In this document: piece after piece, positions 62,696-64,000 of the stretch
Position numbering within the stretch: the stretch's first letter is position 1
Layout: each line of letters starts with the position of its first letter
Assembly (NCBI GenBank): GCA_030427585.1
Contig: JAUIBW010000002.1
Coordinates: 62,001-126,000, forward strand
DNA: 64,000 bases
Direction: 5' to 3'
Source: Bacteroidia bacterium
GTDB lineage: Bacteria > Bacteroidota > Bacteroidia > Flavobacteriales > Flavobacteriaceae
Program-made: the position numbers and the translations under genes
The notes under the pieces: generated by a model
Database searches by the model: none
Seen by the model: the letters and a program-made list of their open reading frames with translations, nothing else
Told to the model about the DNA's origin: nothing

Positions 62696-64000
62696 ATGAA
62701 AAAATCTACCAAAACACTACTACTAGCTTTAATAATAGCAACTTTTAGTTGTAGTAAAGATGATAACCCAATTAATATTATGCTTCAAGATTTAGAAGTT
62801 ACTGTAGATGAAAACCCAATTACAGGACAAGTAATTGGCACTGTGTTGAGTGATAGTAACAGTACGTTAACCTTTAGCATTGCTTCGCAAACACCCAATG
62901 GAGCTATCGAAATCAATGAAACTAGTGGAGAATTAACTGTTGCCGATGCTACCTTGTTCGACTTTGAAACTAACCCAACAATAGCTGTTATTGTTGATGC
63001 TAATGAAGCATCAAACTCGTCAACTGTGACCATTACTATAAACAATACTAATGAGTTAAGTGTACAGGATTTTACTGTTCCTATTGATGAGAATCCAATA
63101 AATGGAGATGCTATTGGTACAGTACAAGCCACGGGTGATGCCACATTAGCGTATAGTATTTCTTCACAAACTCCAGTAGGAGCATTAAATATAGATGCAA
63201 CTACAGGAGAATTGACTGTTGCCGATGCTACGTTGTTCGATTTTGAAACCAATCCAACACTTACAGCAACCGTTTCGGTGGATAATGCTGGAAATACACA
63301 AACGTTAACTGCTACTATTAATCTTAACAATGTAAGCGAATTGAGCATTCAAGATTTTAGTGGGACTATTAACGAGAATCCAACAAATGGAGATGCTATT
63401 GGTACAGTACAAGCCACGGGTGATGCCACATTAGCGTATAGTATTTCTTCACAAACTCCAGTAGGAGCATTAAATATAGATGCAACTACAGGAGAATTGA
63501 CCGTTGCCGATGCTACGCTGTTCGATTTTGAAACCAACCCAACACTTACAGCAACCGTTTCGGTGGATAATGCCGGAAATACACAAACACTTACGGCTAC
63601 TATTACGGTAACCGACACACCTGAAATAGGCGAATATAAATATGGAGGCATTATTTTTTGGATTAACGCAGCTGGAGATGAAGGTTTAGTGTTAGCTCTC
63701 AATAACCTATCAACAAACTCAGCTTGGGGATGTGTAGGTACAGTAACTGGAGCAACAGGAACAGCAATTGGAACAGGCGAAACAAATACAAATACAGTAA
63801 TTTCTGCTGGATGTGTATCTTCAGGAAGTGCGGTTGAACAGGTTTCTAACTTAAACTTAAATGGTTATGATGATTGGTTTTTACCAAGTTCAGGTGAATG
63901 GGCTGAAGTATATAATAATTTGTCTGTTATTCAGCCCGTAATACTTTCAAATGGAGGTGATGACTTATCATTATTATATTGGTGTTCTAATGAGAATAAT
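62696..64000 (+). CDS. Cadherin-like repeat lipoprotein with DUF1566-like domain (3' end outside window)
   Basis: The plus-strand frame starts at the ATG at 62696 and is open to the window end, giving at least 435 residues. A lipoprotein signal (LLLALIIATFSC, Cys near 19) is followed by three cadherin-like modules of about 95 residues, each with DENP-type openings and GELTVADATLFDFETNPT. After about residue 310 a DUF1566/Lcl-like domain begins (YKYGGIIFWINAAGDEG, GYDDWFLPSSGEWAEVYNNL). Such proteins are surface exposed and probably adhesive. The second and third modules are nearly identical at DNA level. Antisense frames here are artefacts of the repeats. Confidence 0.88.
   Translation, partial: MKKSTKTLLLALIIATFSCSKDDNPINIMLQDLEVTVDENPITGQVIGTVLSDSNSTLTFSIASQTPNGAIEINETSGELTVADATLFDFETNPTIAVIVDANEASNSSTVTITINNTNELSVQDFTVPIDENPINGDAIGTVQATGDATLAYSISSQTPVGALNIDATTGELTVADATLFDFETNPTLTATVSVDNAGNTQTLTATINLNNVSELSIQDFSGTINENPTNGDAIGTVQATGDATLAYSISSQTPVGALNIDATTGELTVADATLFDFETNPTLTATVSVDNAGNTQTLTATITVTDTPEIGEYKYGGIIFWINAAGDEGLVLALNNLSTNSAWGCVGTVTGATGTAIGTGETNTNTVISAGCVSSGSAVEQVSNLNLNGYDDWFLPSSGEWAEVYNNLSVIQPVILSNGGDDLSLLYWCSNENN
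63091..63303 (+). repeat. Cadherin module DNA repeat, copy 1
   Basis: This segment is nearly identical to 63376-63588 at a fixed offset of 285 bases (95 codons). Only scattered single-base differences occur over about 210 bases, far less than against the first module at 62790-63060. Confidence 0.9.
63376..63588 (+). repeat. Cadherin module DNA repeat, copy 2
   Basis: This is the second near-identical copy of the segment at 63091-63303, in the same reading frame. Identity ends abruptly at the shared ACACAAAC. Confidence 0.9.

Noticed and set aside
62785..63702. Two long minus-strand frames with repeated near-identical protein sequence opposite the cadherin-like gene
   Set aside because: They mirror the plus-strand repeats. 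The plus frame has a lipoprotein signal, recognised modules and a downstream domain, so the antisense frames are artefacts.
1..64000. CRISPR arrays, insertion sequences, rRNA genes or a prophage
   Set aside because: No regularly spaced repeats, transposase or integrase genes, rRNA-like sequence or phage structural genes were seen on either strand.

Overview
The window is AT-rich and reads as chromosomal DNA of a member of the Bacteroidetes, most likely a marine Flavobacteriaceae. The evidence is a SusC/SusD pair, many Bacteroidetes-style lipoproteins, LytS/LytTR two-component pairs, promoters of the TTTG / TAnnTTTG type, and a flavobacterial speA-speB-deoxyhypusine synthase-like operon. No insertion sequence, CRISPR array, rRNA operon or intact tRNA was found.

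Region 1 (1-28233, all minus strand) is a large polysaccharide utilisation locus. In transcription order it encodes a GH92 alpha-mannosidase, a sodium symporter, a GH130 mannoside phosphorylase-like enzyme, a CBM9-like protein, a TIM-barrel glycosidase-like lipoprotein, GH92, glycosylasparaginase, GH20 hexosaminidase, GH29 fucosidase, GH92, GH92, a broken fucosidase stub, SusC, SusD, a terminator, then a NagP-like transporter, a ROK sugar kinase and NagB (cut by the window edge). Together these fit the breakdown of fucosylated, mannose-rich N-glycans or glycoasparagine, with GlcNAc fed into central metabolism. Two intergenic spacers, before susD and before the glycosylasparaginase gene, are clearly homologous. 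A LytS/LytTR pair (28373-30159) is divergent from the locus and may regulate it.

Region 2 (30160-33612, plus strand) is the most unusual part. It holds a flavoprotein monooxygenase-like gene, a 61-residue peptide with four Cys-Cys pairs, an MFS transporter and a SigZ-like sigma factor with a cysteine-bearing tail. Identical bipartite elements (GCATCATT, 12 bases, CGTCTTAA) precede the flavoprotein and the peptide, so this looks like a self-contained ECF-sigma regulon, perhaps for metalloid or thiol stress. The function is inferred.

Region 3 (33613-38344) is a stress and ion-homeostasis patch: a TerB-like protein, a second ECF sigma factor, a broken mscS, a tandem universal stress protein and a cation/proton antiporter.

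Region 4 (38345-47268) is a polyamine operon and its downstream genes. A long, apparently structured leader precedes speA, speB and a deoxyhypusine synthase-like gene. After these come a VOC protein, an RMD1-family membrane protein, a RimK-type ligase fused to a protease-like domain, a SET-domain protein, a Nudix hydrolase and a pair of related small proteins, one cytosolic and one exported. A strong terminator ends the run.

Region 5 (47307-58343) opens with a wrecked glutamate dehydrogenase gene. It continues with small proteins, a saccharopine dehydrogenase-like gene, corA, a mscS fragment and a tripartite RND efflux system. The stop of its outer-membrane gene overlaps a decayed tRNA-Leu relic. 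Region 6 (58345-64000) has a TPR sensor kinase with its LytTR regulator, a lipoprotein and a repeat-rich cadherin-like lipoprotein that runs off the window.
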